Assembly (NCBI RefSeq): GCF_031085175.1
Contig: NZ_JAVHUY010000013.1
Coordinates: 151,376-215,375 of the forward strand
Source: Phytohabitans maris
GTDB lineage: Bacteria; Actinomycetota; Actinomycetes; Mycobacteriales; Micromonosporaceae
Direction of reading: 5' to 3'
Length of the DNA stretch: 64,000 nt
In this document: positions 40,563 to 49,562 of the stretch, piece by piece
How positions within the stretch are numbered: the stretch's first letter is position 1
How the letters are laid out: each line of letters begins with the position of its first letter
The notes under the pieces: generated by a model
Databases searched by the model: none
Seen by the model: the letters and a program-made list of their open reading frames with translations, nothing else
What the model was told of the DNA's origin: nothing
Program-made: the position numbers and the translations under genes

Positions 40563-43500
40563 TCACGCCAGGCCGTCCAGCAGCTCCTCGGCGCGGCGGG
40601 CGAACAGGTGGGCCTCGCGCTCGACGGAGAGCGCCCGGGCGCGCTCGGCGGCGGCCCGGACGGCGGCGACCGGCTCGCCGCGGGCCCGCATCAGCCGCGC
40701 CCGCAGCAGGAGCAGCAGTCCCTCGGGGTAGCGCTGGCCGTACTTGTGGAGGAACGAGTCGGCCCGGTCGAGGGCGGTGGCGGCCTCCTCCAAGTCCCCG
40801 GCCGCCAGCCACATCTCGCCGAGCAGCCCGTACCAGGTGGCAAGGCCCGAGCGCGGTGGGTCGGTCAGCGCCGCTGTGATGATCTCTTGAGCCTCGGCCG
40901 CGGCGCCGGCCGGGTCGTCGCCGGTCACGGCGCGTGCCCAGCACCGAGCCAGCCGTTGGTAGCTGCCGAGGAAGGCGAAGGAGAACTCGGGGTCCAGGGC
41001 GATCCCTCGCTTCGCCGCGCGCAGCGTCCGCGCCGGGTCGCCGGCCACCGCCTCGACCGTTACGGCGAAGGCGGCCCAGACCGTGATCACATAAGGGTCG
41101 TCGCCCGCGGCCGCCTCGATCGTGTCGAGCCGCGCCCGGGCGGTGTCGAGGTCACCGTGCAGCGCGGTCATCAGCGCGAGCATCACGGGCCAGAGCAGCC
41201 GCAGGTCACGCCGGAGCTGGCCCTCACCACCGTGCGCCGGGTCGTCGAGCACGGTCGAGCTGGCGTGGCTCAGGTACCTGAACGCCTCGCCGACGTTGCC
41301 GACGTCCCACTGGTGGATGCCCCAGGCGTGCCGGCCGTACGCGCGGACGATCGGGTCGGCGGACGCTTCGCCCTGCTCCAGCAGCCGGCGTGCCAGGCGG
41401 CCGGCGGGGTCGAGCTGAATGCCCTGGGAGTACGCGGCCCAGCGGGAAAAGAGGAAGTCGGCGGCCTCCCGCTCCCGGCCGAGCTCACGTGCCAGGTGCT
41501 CGGCCCGCTCCAGCAGGTCAAGCGCCGAGCCGACGTACCCCGCCCGCATCCCGTCCACCGCGGTGAACAGCGACAGGGCGGACAGTTCCAGCTCCACCAG
41601 GCCCGCTGTGCGCGCCACCTGAGCAGCCGTGTGCAACTGCCGCGCGGCGGCGTCGAGCGCCGACTTTCCCGCCGCGCAGCGACCCGCGCGTACCAGGGTG
41701 GCCGCGGTCCGGGCCGGGTCGGCGAGTGGGCCGGCGGCCCACAGGTGATGGGCGAGGCGCTCGACCACCGGCTCGTCGTCTTCGGCCGTGCCCTCCAGCC
41801 CGTCCGCCACCAGAAGGTGCAGGCGGGCCGCGCGACGCGGCGGCGTGGTCTCGGCGACCGACTCGCGGACCAGGTCGTGCGGGAAGCGGAACGAGTACGG
41901 ATCGCCGGGCGAGGGCTCGAACAGTCCGAGCTCCTCCAGCGGCTCGAGGCCCTCCAGACAGGCCTGCGCGTCGAGGCCGGCGGTGCGCGCGAGCAGCGCG
42001 AGGTCGACGTCACGGCCGATCAGCGCGGCGGCCTGCAGCAGGCCCCTGGCATCGTCGTCCAGTCCCGCCATCCGGTCCCGAACCACGTCCCGGACCGTCG
42101 ACGGCACGGCGGTCCGCGCCGCGGCGTCCACGGTGAGGACGCCGCCATCGGCGAGGAGCCGGGACAGCTCCCGGACGAAGAACGGGTTGCCGGCGGTGCG
42201 GGCATGGATGCTCCGGGCCGCACCGGGGCTCGGGTCCTGGCCGGTCTCGCGGCGGACCAGCTCGGCCACCTCGTCCGGGCCGAGCGGACCGAGCCGGATC
42301 CGGCGGTGACGGGGCACCCGGCTGGCCGCGGCGAGCATCCGCGCCAACTCCGAGCCAGGCACCGGCGCGCGGTCGCGGAGCGCGCCGATGACCGCGGTGC
42401 CGGCCGGGAGCCGGGCCGCCAGGTGACTGAACAGATCCAGCGAGGCCGTGTCCGCCCACTGGAGGTCGTCGACGAAGAGCACCACCGGCCGCCGCACCGA
42501 CACCGTCCCCACGAGCGCGACCGCCTGCTCGAACAGCCGGAACCGGGTGCCGCTGTCCGGCAGTACCGGCGTCGCCGGCACGCCGCCGTGCGATCCGACG
42601 AGGCGGCCGAGCTCGCTGGCGTGCCACTGCTCCCGCGCCGGGGCCGGTAGGCCGCCGAGGATCGCGCCGACCGCCTGCACCCACGGCCACATCGACGGCG
42701 TGCCGTCCCCCTCCAGGCAGCGGCCCCAGACGACGAGCGCGCCGCGCCGGCCCGCGCCGGCGGCCGCCTCTTCGAGCAGGCGCGTCTTGCCCACCCCGGG
42801 TTCTCCCTCGATGACGACGAGCCCCGTACCCCCGGCGAACGCCGACGCCACCGCCTGCCGCAGCACCCCGAGCTCCTCGGCCCGGCCGACCAGGGCGTCG
42901 GCGGCCGGCGTCCCGGCGGGTATGTCCTCGGCCGGTTGTCGGGCCAGCACGTGCCGGAGCGCGGCCACCAGCGTCGGGCCGGGATCGATGCCCAGCTCCT
43001 CGGCGAGCCGGGCCCGGACGGTCTGGAACACCGACAGCGCCTCCGCCTGCCGGCCGGCAGCCGCCAAGGTGCGGACGAGACTCGCCTGCACGCCTTCGTG
43101 CAACGGCGCCATCCGGGCGGCCAGGTACAGCGCGTGCAGCACGCGCTCAGGCTGCCCGCGCGAGACCGCGAGCTCGGCCGCCGCCACGCAGGCGTCGAAG
43201 AACTCACCGTCCAGCGCGGCGAAGATCGCCATCGCGGTCGAGCCGTGGGCGAGTCCCTCACCGGCCGGGCCGTGCCAAAGACCCAGCGCCCGGACGTAGC
43301 GGTCGAGCGCCGCATCGGGCCGCTGCTCGGCGACGCCGCCCTTCGCCGCGGCCACGAGCTCCCGGAAGGTCACGACGTCCACCAGGTCGGGATCGGCGGC
43401 GAAGAGGTAGCCGTTTCGGTGGCGTTGCAGGTACGAGCCGGTTTCACGCGCCGGAACCGCCGGCTCCAGCAAGCGTCGCAGCGCGCCGACGTACTTCTGG

Positions 43501-43703
43501 AGAATGTTGACCGCGGACTCCGGAGCGTCGTCGCCCCAGATCAGATCGATCAGCTCGCTCGTGCTGATCGGCTCGCCCGCCCGGGCCAGCAGCACCGCCA
43601 GCAGGTACGCTTGCTGCCGGGGCCCTGGGGCGAGCTCGACGCCGTCCCGCCAGATCCGCAGAGGACCGAGGATCTGCAGTCGCGGAGGGGCGGCGGCACT
43701 CAT
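40563..43703 (-). CDS. SARP-type regulator with AAA ATPase and TPR region (paralogue 1)
   Basis: 1046-aa transcription regulator. Order: winged-helix DNA-binding domain about 8-95 (LQILGPLRIWRDGVELAPGP, VNILQKYVGALRRLLEP), bacterial transcriptional activation domain about 100-250 (ending TVRARLAEELGIDPGPTLVAALRH), then a STAND-type AAA module with Walker A in VVIEGEPGVGKTRLLEEAA and Walker B VVLFVDDLQWADTASLDLF, and a C-terminal TPR-like sensor of about 450 residues. Such AfsR/SARP-LAL proteins activate secondary metabolite or developmental genes on a signal. GGAG precedes ATG 43703. Head-to-head with a close paralogue. Confidence 0.93.
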   Translation of the reverse strand: MSAAAPPRLQILGPLRIWRDGVELAPGPRQQAYLLAVLLARAGEPISTSELIDLIWGDDAPESAVNILQKYVGALRRLLEPAVPARETGSYLQRHRNGYLFAADPDLVDVVTFRELVAAAKGGVAEQRPDAALDRYVRALGLWHGPAGEGLAHGSTAMAIFAALDGEFFDACVAAAELAVSRGQPERVLHALYLAARMAPLHEGVQASLVRTLAAAGRQAEALSVFQTVRARLAEELGIDPGPTLVAALRHVLARQPAEDIPAGTPAADALVGRAEELGVLRQAVASAFAGGTGLVVIEGEPGVGKTRLLEEAAAGAGRRGALVVWGRCLEGDGTPSMWPWVQAVGAILGGLPAPAREQWHASELGRLVGSHGGVPATPVLPDSGTRFRLFEQAVALVGTVSVRRPVVLFVDDLQWADTASLDLFSHLAARLPAGTAVIGALRDRAPVPGSELARMLAAASRVPRHRRIRLGPLGPDEVAELVRRETGQDPSPGAARSIHARTAGNPFFVRELSRLLADGGVLTVDAAARTAVPSTVRDVVRDRMAGLDDDARGLLQAAALIGRDVDLALLARTAGLDAQACLEGLEPLEELGLFEPSPGDPYSFRFPHDLVRESVAETTPPRRAARLHLLVADGLEGTAEDDEPVVERLAHHLWAAGPLADPARTAATLVRAGRCAAGKSALDAAARQLHTAAQVARTAGLVELELSALSLFTAVDGMRAGYVGSALDLLERAEHLARELGREREAADFLFSRWAAYSQGIQLDPAGRLARRLLEQGEASADPIVRAYGRHAWGIHQWDVGNVGEAFRYLSHASSTVLDDPAHGGEGQLRRDLRLLWPVMLALMTALHGDLDTARARLDTIEAAAGDDPYVITVWAAFAVTVEAVAGDPARTLRAAKRGIALDPEFSFAFLGSYQRLARCWARAVTGDDPAGAAAEAQEIITAALTDPPRSGLATWYGLLGEMWLAAGDLEEAATALDRADSFLHKYGQRYPEGLLLLLRARLMRARGEPVAAVRAAAERARALSVEREAHLFARRAEELLDGLA

Positions 43704-43853
43704 CGCGGGCTCCTTCGCGCGAGGACAAGGCACAGAGCATCGCCGGACAGCCGGTGCCCGCTGGTCCGTTGGATGTTTTAGGCTACCGGTCGACGAGCGT
43801 GGAATTGGTCGGCATAGCGGGTCGATTCGCCCGGCGGGGAGGTCAGACCGGCC
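43704..43853. promoter_or_regulatory. Shared divergent promoter region of the two SARP genes
   Basis: 150-bp gap between the two regulator genes; AT-richer near 43765-43815 (TTGGATGTTTTAGGC). SARP proteins bind heptameric direct repeats, and I could not find a convincing set here. GGGGAGG lies 11 nt before TTG 43854. Confidence 0.45.
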
Positions 43854-46800
43854 TTGGGCAGACCCGTGACGATCCGCATCCTCGGCCCGTTGCGGCTCTG
43901 GCGAGGCGACACCGAGCTGGACCCGGGTCCGCCGCAGCAGGCCTACCTGCTCGCCCTGCTGCTGGCCAGGGCGGGGCAGCCGGTCAGCGCCGGTGACCTC
44001 ATCGAGCTGATCTGGGGCGAGGACGCTCCCGCCACCGCGCTCAACGTCGTCCAGAAGTACGTCGGCGCGCTGCGGCGGCTCCTGGAGCCCGACCTTCGCG
44101 CTCGGGAAACGGGCTCGTACCTGCGCCGACAAGGCAGCGGCTACCTGTTTGTGGCCGGTGCCGGCACGCTCGACCTGGTCGCCTTCCGGGAGCTTGCCGG
44201 AGCTGCCCGAGCCGCCGCCGCGGATCAACGCCGCGAAGCGGCTCTGGCCCGGTACCTGGAGGCACTGGAACTCTGGCGCGGTGCCGCGGGTGACGGGTTC
44301 GCGAACGGCCCCGCGGCGATGGCGGTCTTCGCCGGCGTGAATGGCGAGTTCTTCGACTCGTGCGTGGCGGCCGCGGAGCTCGCGATGTCGCTGGGCCGGC
44401 CGGAACGGGTCCTGCCACCCCTGCGACTGGCCGCCGCGATGGCGCCGCTGCACGAGCCCGTACAGGCATGCCTCGTCCGCGTGCTCGGCGCGGTCGGGCG
44501 GCAGGTGGAGGCGGTGGCGGTCTTCCAGACCGTTCGGGCCCGGCTCGCCGAGGAGCTGGGCATCGACCCCGGTCCAGCCCTGGAAGCCGCGCACCGGCAG
44601 GTCCTGGATCAGACCGGCGTGCCGCCGGCCGCCGGTCTGGTCGGTCGGATCGAGGAGCTCGGGGTGCTGCGGCAGGCGGTCACACCGGCGCTCGCCGGTG
44701 GTACCGGCCTCGTGCTCGTCGAAGGCGAACCGGGGGTGGGCAAGACCCGCTTGCTGGAGGAGATCGCCGCCGAGGCGGATCGGCGTGGCGCGTTCGTCGT
44801 GTGGGGCCGCTGCCTGGAGGGGGACGGCACGCCGTCGATGTGGCCGTGGGTGCAGGTGGTCGGCGCGCTCCTGGATGACCTGCCCGCCGTGGCGCGCGAC
44901 AGTTGGCTCACCGGCGAGCTGAGCCGTCTCGTCGAGCCGCTCAGCGGCGTCCCCGTACGGCCCACGCTGCCCGACCGTGGCGCCCAGTTCCGCATGTTCG
45001 AGCGGGTCGTCGACATCGTCGGTCAGACCTCGGCGCGGCGTCCGCTCGTACTCGTGATCGACGACCTGCAGTGGGCGGACGTCGCTTCGCTGCATCTGGC
45101 CGGTCACGTGGCCGCTCGCCTGCCCGCGGGCACCGCGATCGTCGGTGCGCTGCGCGACCGCGCGCCAACCCCCGGTTCGGAGCTGTCGCGGATGCTCGCC
45201 GCCGCCAGCCGGGTGCCCGGACACCGGCGAATCCAGCTCGGCCCGCTCAGCCAGGCCGAGGTGGCCACGCTCGTGCGGCATGAGATCGGCGAGGTTCTCG
45301 CTTCCGGCACCGTCCACAGTATCCACGCCCGCACCGCCGGCAACCCGTTCTTCGTCCGGGAGCTGGCCCGGCTGCTGGCCCACAGCGGCGTGCTCTCCGA
45401 GGATGCCGCGCGGCGAGCCGGGGTGCCGTCCACCGTGCGTGACGTCGTCCGCGACCGGATGGCCGACCTCGACGACAGATCCCAGGGCCTGCTGCAGGTC
45501 GCCGCGATCATCGGCCGTGACGTCGACCTCGGCCTGCTCGCCCGTGCCGCCGGTCTGGACGGCGACGCCATTCTCGACCGCCTCGAACCCTTGCAGGCGC
45601 TCGGACTCCTCGGGCCGGTGCCCGGAGATCCGTACTCAGTCCGCTTCGCGCACGACCTGGTCCGCGAGTCGGTCGCCGAATCCACGTCGCGATCGCAGGC
45701 GACCCGGCTGCATCTGCGCGTCGCGAACGCGTTGGAGAGCGACCCCTCCGACGGAGAGTCCGTCGCCGAGAGCCTGGCCCACCACCTCTGGGCAGCCGGC
45801 CCGCTCGCGGACCCGGCCCGCACCACACAGGCGCTGGTGCGGGCCGCCCGGCGCGCGGCGAACATGGCCGCGTTCGAAGCCGCCAACCGGCAGCTGGAGT
45901 CAGCCGTGCACCTGGCGCGCTCGGCGGGGTTGGCGGCGCTGGAACTCTCCGCCCTCTCGCTGCTCGCCATCGTCATCAGGAGACACGCTCAGTACCGCGG
46001 CTCGTCGTTCGACGTGCTGGAGCGCGCCGAGCACCTGGCCCGCCGCCTCGGGCGCGACGCGCAGGCCGCCGACTTCCTCTACACCCGCTGGATCGCGGCC
46101 GCCCACGCCGCCAAGGCGGAGCGCGACCAGTTGGCTCACCGGCTACGTGCCCAAGGCGATGAATCCGCTGACCCGGTCGTGCGTGCGTACGGCCGGCAAG
46201 CCTGGGGCCTGTATCAGTGGGAAGCCGGCAACATCGGCGAGGCGTTCCGGTACATGGACGGCAACGACCGGACCACGAGCGACGCCTCCTCCCGACCAGA
46301 CGAGGACGAGCACCGACGGGACGTGCAGTTTCCCTGGCCGTACCTGCACGCGATGGTGACCACGCTGCACGTTGGCGCCGAAGCGGGACGGGCGCTGCTC
46401 GACACGCTGGAGGCCGCCGCGGGCGACGACCCCTACGCGATCTCGGTCTGGGCCTACTACACGGGCATCGTCGCGTCGATGGTCGGCGAGCCGGCCTGGG
46501 GGCAGCGGGCGGTGAAGCGGTGGCTCGCCGCCGACCCCGAGCATTTCTTCGTCCACGTCGACCCGTACCTGCGCCAGACCCGATGCTGGACGCGGGCCCT
46601 GACCGGCGACGACCCGGCCGGCGCCGCGGCAGAGGCCGAACAGCTCCTGACCACGACGCTCCTCGACCCGCCACGATGGGGCGTCGCCTTCTACTGTGGA
46701 CTGATCGGTGAAATGCTGCTGGCGGCCGGGAAGCCGGCCGAGGCCAGCGCCGCCCTCGACCGCGCCGACCGGTTTCTGGACAGCCACGGCCAGCGCTACG

Positions 46801-46961
46801 CCGAGGGCCTGCTCCTGCTGCTCCGGGCACAGGTGCTGCACGCTGGCGGCGAGCCCGTGACCGCTGTTCGGGCCGCCGCCGAGCGGGCTCGGCAACTGTC
46901 CGTCGAGCGCGAGGCACACCTGTTTGCCCACCGGGCCGAACGATTCCTGGCGGAGTTCTGA
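43854..46961 (+). CDS. SARP-type regulator with AAA ATPase and TPR region (paralogue 2)
   Basis: 1035-aa regulator with the same architecture as the divergent gene: winged helix about 5-95 (IRILGPLRLWRGDTELDPGP, VVQKYVGALRRLLEP), BTAD about 100-250, Walker A in VLVEGEPGVGKTRLLEEIA, Walker B LVLVIDDLQWADVASLHL, STAND region FVRELARLLAHSGVLSEDA, and TPR tail. The two align along almost their entire length, including the C-terminal EGLLLLLRA..L.A.GEPV.AVRAAAERAR.LSVEREAHLFA..AE stretch, so they arose by duplication with inversion. TTG 43854 has GGGGAGG 11 nt upstream; GTG 43866 is an alternative. Its antisense strand is open in the frame of paralogue 1, which is composition only. Confidence 0.92.
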   Translation: MGRPVTIRILGPLRLWRGDTELDPGPPQQAYLLALLLARAGQPVSAGDLIELIWGEDAPATALNVVQKYVGALRRLLEPDLRARETGSYLRRQGSGYLFVAGAGTLDLVAFRELAGAARAAAADQRREAALARYLEALELWRGAAGDGFANGPAAMAVFAGVNGEFFDSCVAAAELAMSLGRPERVLPPLRLAAAMAPLHEPVQACLVRVLGAVGRQVEAVAVFQTVRARLAEELGIDPGPALEAAHRQVLDQTGVPPAAGLVGRIEELGVLRQAVTPALAGGTGLVLVEGEPGVGKTRLLEEIAAEADRRGAFVVWGRCLEGDGTPSMWPWVQVVGALLDDLPAVARDSWLTGELSRLVEPLSGVPVRPTLPDRGAQFRMFERVVDIVGQTSARRPLVLVIDDLQWADVASLHLAGHVAARLPAGTAIVGALRDRAPTPGSELSRMLAAASRVPGHRRIQLGPLSQAEVATLVRHEIGEVLASGTVHSIHARTAGNPFFVRELARLLAHSGVLSEDAARRAGVPSTVRDVVRDRMADLDDRSQGLLQVAAIIGRDVDLGLLARAAGLDGDAILDRLEPLQALGLLGPVPGDPYSVRFAHDLVRESVAESTSRSQATRLHLRVANALESDPSDGESVAESLAHHLWAAGPLADPARTTQALVRAARRAANMAAFEAANRQLESAVHLARSAGLAALELSALSLLAIVIRRHAQYRGSSFDVLERAEHLARRLGRDAQAADFLYTRWIAAAHAAKAERDQLAHRLRAQGDESADPVVRAYGRQAWGLYQWEAGNIGEAFRYMDGNDRTTSDASSRPDEDEHRRDVQFPWPYLHAMVTTLHVGAEAGRALLDTLEAAAGDDPYAISVWAYYTGIVASMVGEPAWGQRAVKRWLAADPEHFFVHVDPYLRQTRCWTRALTGDDPAGAAAEAEQLLTTTLLDPPRWGVAFYCGLIGEMLLAAGKPAEASAALDRADRFLDSHGQRYAEGLLLLLRAQVLHAGGEPVTAVRAAAERARQLSVEREAHLFAHRAERFLAEF

Positions 46962-47051
46962 GCATGCCGGGTCGGGTCGGGGAGAACGTCGCCAAGGATG
47001 CCCCGCTCGGCTCCCGGATGACGTCGACGTCGCACCTGGTGTTGTCCGTGG

Positions 47052-47609
47052 TCAGTCTGCCTTCGCGGCGCGGCCGAGGCGGATGGCCGAGATGAGGAAG
47101 AAGATGGCGCCCGGGATGGCGTAGCCGATCGCGCTGGTCAGCACCGGGTCGTCGGCGGAGGCACCGGCGATGAACGACCCGCCGGCGAGGACGGAGATGC
47201 CACCGCTGATGATCATCGGCCACTGGCCGCCCATCCCGCGGCGGGTGACGCCCACGATCAGCTGAACCAGCCCGGCCACGACCGCCCACGCACCCCACAC
47301 CCGCAGGACCGCCGGGATGCCGGACGCGCAGGCGAAGGCCAAGCCGACCGCGGCGAGCAGGCTGACCGCGACGTTCACGTACAGCAGGGTGGGCGATCCG
47401 GTAGCGCGCGACGCGCGGGCGTCGACGACGGCGGCGGCCACGTCGAACAGCGGGTAGAGCACGAACAGCGTCGCGGCGAGCGGACCGAGGTGCTCGGCGG
47501 TCGTGAACGCCACGAGCGCCCAGACGATGGCGAACGCGAAGCGGACGAAATACAGCCGCCGCAGGGTGGACGCCGTGGTCGAGATGCCGGGTGCGGTAAC
47601 GGCGGTCAT
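47052..47609 (-). CDS. HdeD/DUF308-like multi-pass membrane protein
   Basis: 185-aa protein with six hydrophobic segments (about 22-42 YFVRFAFAIVWALVAFT, 45-65, 76-100, 102-122, 130-150, 158-178), arranged in pairs like HdeD/DUF308 acid-resistance-type proteins. Short polar loops and no catalytic motif. Divergent from the TetR gene, with two identical-core palindromes between them, so it is the likely main target of that repressor. A role in membrane stress or efflux of a hydrophobic inducer is possible but unproven. Confidence 0.7.
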   Translation of the reverse strand: MTAVTAPGISTTASTLRRLYFVRFAFAIVWALVAFTTAEHLGPLAATLFVLYPLFDVAAAVVDARASRATGSPTLLYVNVAVSLLAAVGLAFACASGIPAVLRVWGAWAVVAGLVQLIVGVTRRGMGGQWPMIISGGISVLAGGSFIAGASADDPVLTSAIGYAIPGAIFFLISAIRLGRAAKAD

Positions 47610-47673
47610 GGTGAACCTTCCGGTGGTTGGTGAGGCAACCGCGACCAGTGGGGAGTCGCGGCGCTGGGCGGAA

Positions 47674-47689
47674 GAACGAACGTTCTGTC
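47674..47689. promoter_or_regulatory. TetR operator 1
   Basis: GAACGAACGTTCTGTC, core GAACGTTC. Matches operator 2 at 15 of 16 positions; centres are 51 bp apart. Confidence 0.75.
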
Positions 47690-47724
47690 TCGCTAACGAT
47701 GACGGTTTCGCGCCGGCCTGTCAA

Positions 47725-47740
47725 GACCGAACGTTCTGTC
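47725..47740. promoter_or_regulatory. TetR operator 2
   Basis: GACCGAACGTTCTGTC, symmetrical apart from the C/T pair flanking the core. It lies 15 bp before the TetR start codon, over the likely promoter or leader. Confidence 0.75.
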
Positions 47741-47754
47741 ACTACGATGGGCGC

Positions 47755-48351
47755 ATGGCACGTAGCGAGACCGGCATCCGGCCGTCCGAGGCGCGACAAC
47801 GGCTCCTCAACACCGCGACCAGGATTTTCTACGGGGAGGGGATCCACTCGGTCGGCGTCGACCGGATCATCACCGAGGCGAACGTGACCCGGGCCACCTT
47901 CTATCGGCACTTCCCCGGCAAGGAGGATCTCGTCCTCGCCTATCTACAGGCGGTCGATCAAGCCATCCGCGGCCAGGTGGAGGCGGCGATCACCGCCGGC
48001 CGCCCGGAGCCCGACGCCCTCCGGGCCGTCGCGGAGTCGATCGCCCAGGACATCCGGTCCGCCGGCTTTCGCGGCTGCGCCTTCCTGAACGCGGCGGCCG
48101 AGTACCCCGATCCCGACCACCCCGTGCACCAGGCCGTCCTCGCGCATCGGCAGTGGTTCCTCGACACGGTCGGCACCTTGATGGCGAGCATCCAGAAAGC
48201 CGAGGCCGAGCCCGCCGCTCGGCACTTCGTCATGCTCCGCGACGGCGCCATGGCGGCCGGCTGCCTCTTCGACCGGGAACTGGTCTGCGAGACCTTCCTT
48301 CGCGGCGTCGAGGGACTCGTCCGGACGCACGCCGCACGCCGGCCATCCTGA
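47755..48351 (+). CDS. TetR/AcrR-family repressor
   Basis: 198-aa repressor. HTH region ARQRLLNTATRIFYGEGIHSVGVDRIITEANVTRATFYRHFPGKEDLVLAYLQAVD (about 12-66), the standard TetR pattern. C-terminal ligand domain about 70-198 (IRSAGFRGCAFLNAAAEYPDPDHPVHQAVLAHRQWFLDTVG, MLRDGAMAAGCLFD), like YcdC/AcrR-type regulators. The ATG at 47755 follows operator 2 by 15 bp. Expected to repress itself and the divergent membrane protein until a hydrophobic ligand binds. Confidence 0.93.
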   Translation: MARSETGIRPSEARQRLLNTATRIFYGEGIHSVGVDRIITEANVTRATFYRHFPGKEDLVLAYLQAVDQAIRGQVEAAITAGRPEPDALRAVAESIAQDIRSAGFRGCAFLNAAAEYPDPDHPVHQAVLAHRQWFLDTVGTLMASIQKAEAEPAARHFVMLRDGAMAAGCLFDRELVCETFLRGVEGLVRTHAARRPS

Positions 48352-48365
48352 GCCGCGTTCGAGGA

Positions 48366-49562
48366 TCAGTGCGAGGTCGGTCCGACCGGCGGTGGCAGCG
48401 GCGTGGCGGTCAGGACGCGGGTCACCACGATGTCTCGTAGCGTGCCGAGCTGGTGGTCGTAGCGGTAGCGGGTGGTGGTGACTCGGTGTTCGGCCAGGAG
48501 TCCCTTGTCGACCCAGACGGTGCCGGTCTTGACGTCGTCGCGGGAGCGTAGCCACAGCCACGGTTGGCCGCCGCGAAGTACCCGCACGGTGCTGGTCAGG
48601 TCCTGGCCCGCGTCGGCGCCGGTGATGCTGTAGATCGGGCGGCTTCGGCCGGGGTCGATGTCCAGTCCGCCGTCGGCGCGGACGGTGAGCGTCGCGACGA
48701 GCGTGCCGTCGGGAAGGCGGATGGGTGCGGGCACGCCGGGGGAGTAGGTGACCCGCCCGCCGGGCTGGTCCATGCCGTTGGAGGTGTTGCGCCCCCGCGG
48801 GTCGAGCATCAGGTGGGGCAGGAAACCGCCGGCGCTGAACGCGGCCCCGGGGTAGTAGGCCAGGTGCCAATGCGGCGGGTTGTCGGGGTGCAGGCGGTTG
48901 TTCGTCTCGAACCCCATCAGCGTCCAGGTGTGGCCACGAGCCTGGGCCTCCGCGGCCAGGCCCGAGTCGATGAGCGCGGCCTCCGCGGCGAAGAGTTGAT
49001 GGTACGCGGCGCGGGACTGGGCGCCGACCCACGGCACGGTGGCGTAGTAGCCGGCCGCTCGGTCCGGATCGTTGTGTTCGAGGCGGAAGTAGGTGCCGCG
49101 GGTCCGGTGCACGTACGAGAAGATCTCCAACGTGTCTCGGGCGCCCGCGGCCGAGGTCGCGGTGACCGGCACCGAGAACGTGACGCTCCCGGCCGCGTCG
49201 TCGCGGTTGAGCGTAGGCCGGGCCTTCCGGCTCACCACGGTCTCGATGGGCACGCCGGGCCAACGGACGGTCACCGTTACCGCCGAGCTCGACGGCCCCT
49301 GGATGAAGGAGTAGAACTCCAGCCGGCTCGCCACCTGGTGGTCCGGGCCGGGCACGAACGAGTACCCGGCGGCCAACTGGATCTCCGGCGCGCTCGGTGT
49401 CCCCGGCGCGGTCCGGACGATCCGGAAACTGCCGTAGGCCACCGCCTCCACACCGGTATCGGCGGTGGCGACCGAGCCCATCCCGACGACGGTCGCCAAG
49501 AACGTCAGGGTGACGGTGATGATCGCCGACGGTCGAGGCCGCCGTAGGCGCGCTCTGGTCAT
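48366..49562 (-). CDS. Secreted protein of unknown function (398 aa)
   Basis: Exported protein with signal peptide about 1-37 (RPRPSAIITVTLTFLATVVGMGSVATADTG) after an Arg-rich n-region. The mature chain is beta-rich and Tyr/Trp-rich: YGSFRIVRTAPGTPSAPEIQLAAGYSFVPG, SRLEFYSFIQGPSSSAVTVTVRWPG, IFSYVHRTRGTYFRLEHNDPDRAAGYYATVPW, WTLMGFETNNRLHPDNPPHWHLAYYPG (a His/Trp cluster), YSITGADAGQDLTSTVRVLRGGQPWLWLRSRDDV. No cysteines and no recognisable catalytic motif. The NPPHWHLAYYPG segment could bind metal or sugar. I do not know the family. GGAGAGGG precedes ATG 49562. Confidence 0.75.
   Translation of the reverse strand: MTRARLRRPRPSAIITVTLTFLATVVGMGSVATADTGVEAVAYGSFRIVRTAPGTPSAPEIQLAAGYSFVPGPDHQVASRLEFYSFIQGPSSSAVTVTVRWPGVPIETVVSRKARPTLNRDDAAGSVTFSVPVTATSAAGARDTLEIFSYVHRTRGTYFRLEHNDPDRAAGYYATVPWVGAQSRAAYHQLFAAEAALIDSGLAAEAQARGHTWTLMGFETNNRLHPDNPPHWHLAYYPGAAFSAGGFLPHLMLDPRGRNTSNGMDQPGGRVTYSPGVPAPIRLPDGTLVATLTVRADGGLDIDPGRSRPIYSITGADAGQDLTSTVRVLRGGQPWLWLRSRDDVKTGTVWVDKGLLAEHRVTTTRYRYDHQLGTLRDIVVTRVLTATPLPPPVGPTSH

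Noticed and set aside
40563..45383. Minus-strand open frame of 1606 codons covering both SARP genes
   Set aside because: Its first 560 codons are the antisense of paralogue 2; the real gene begins at ATG 43703, where the ribosome site and the winged-helix domain start.
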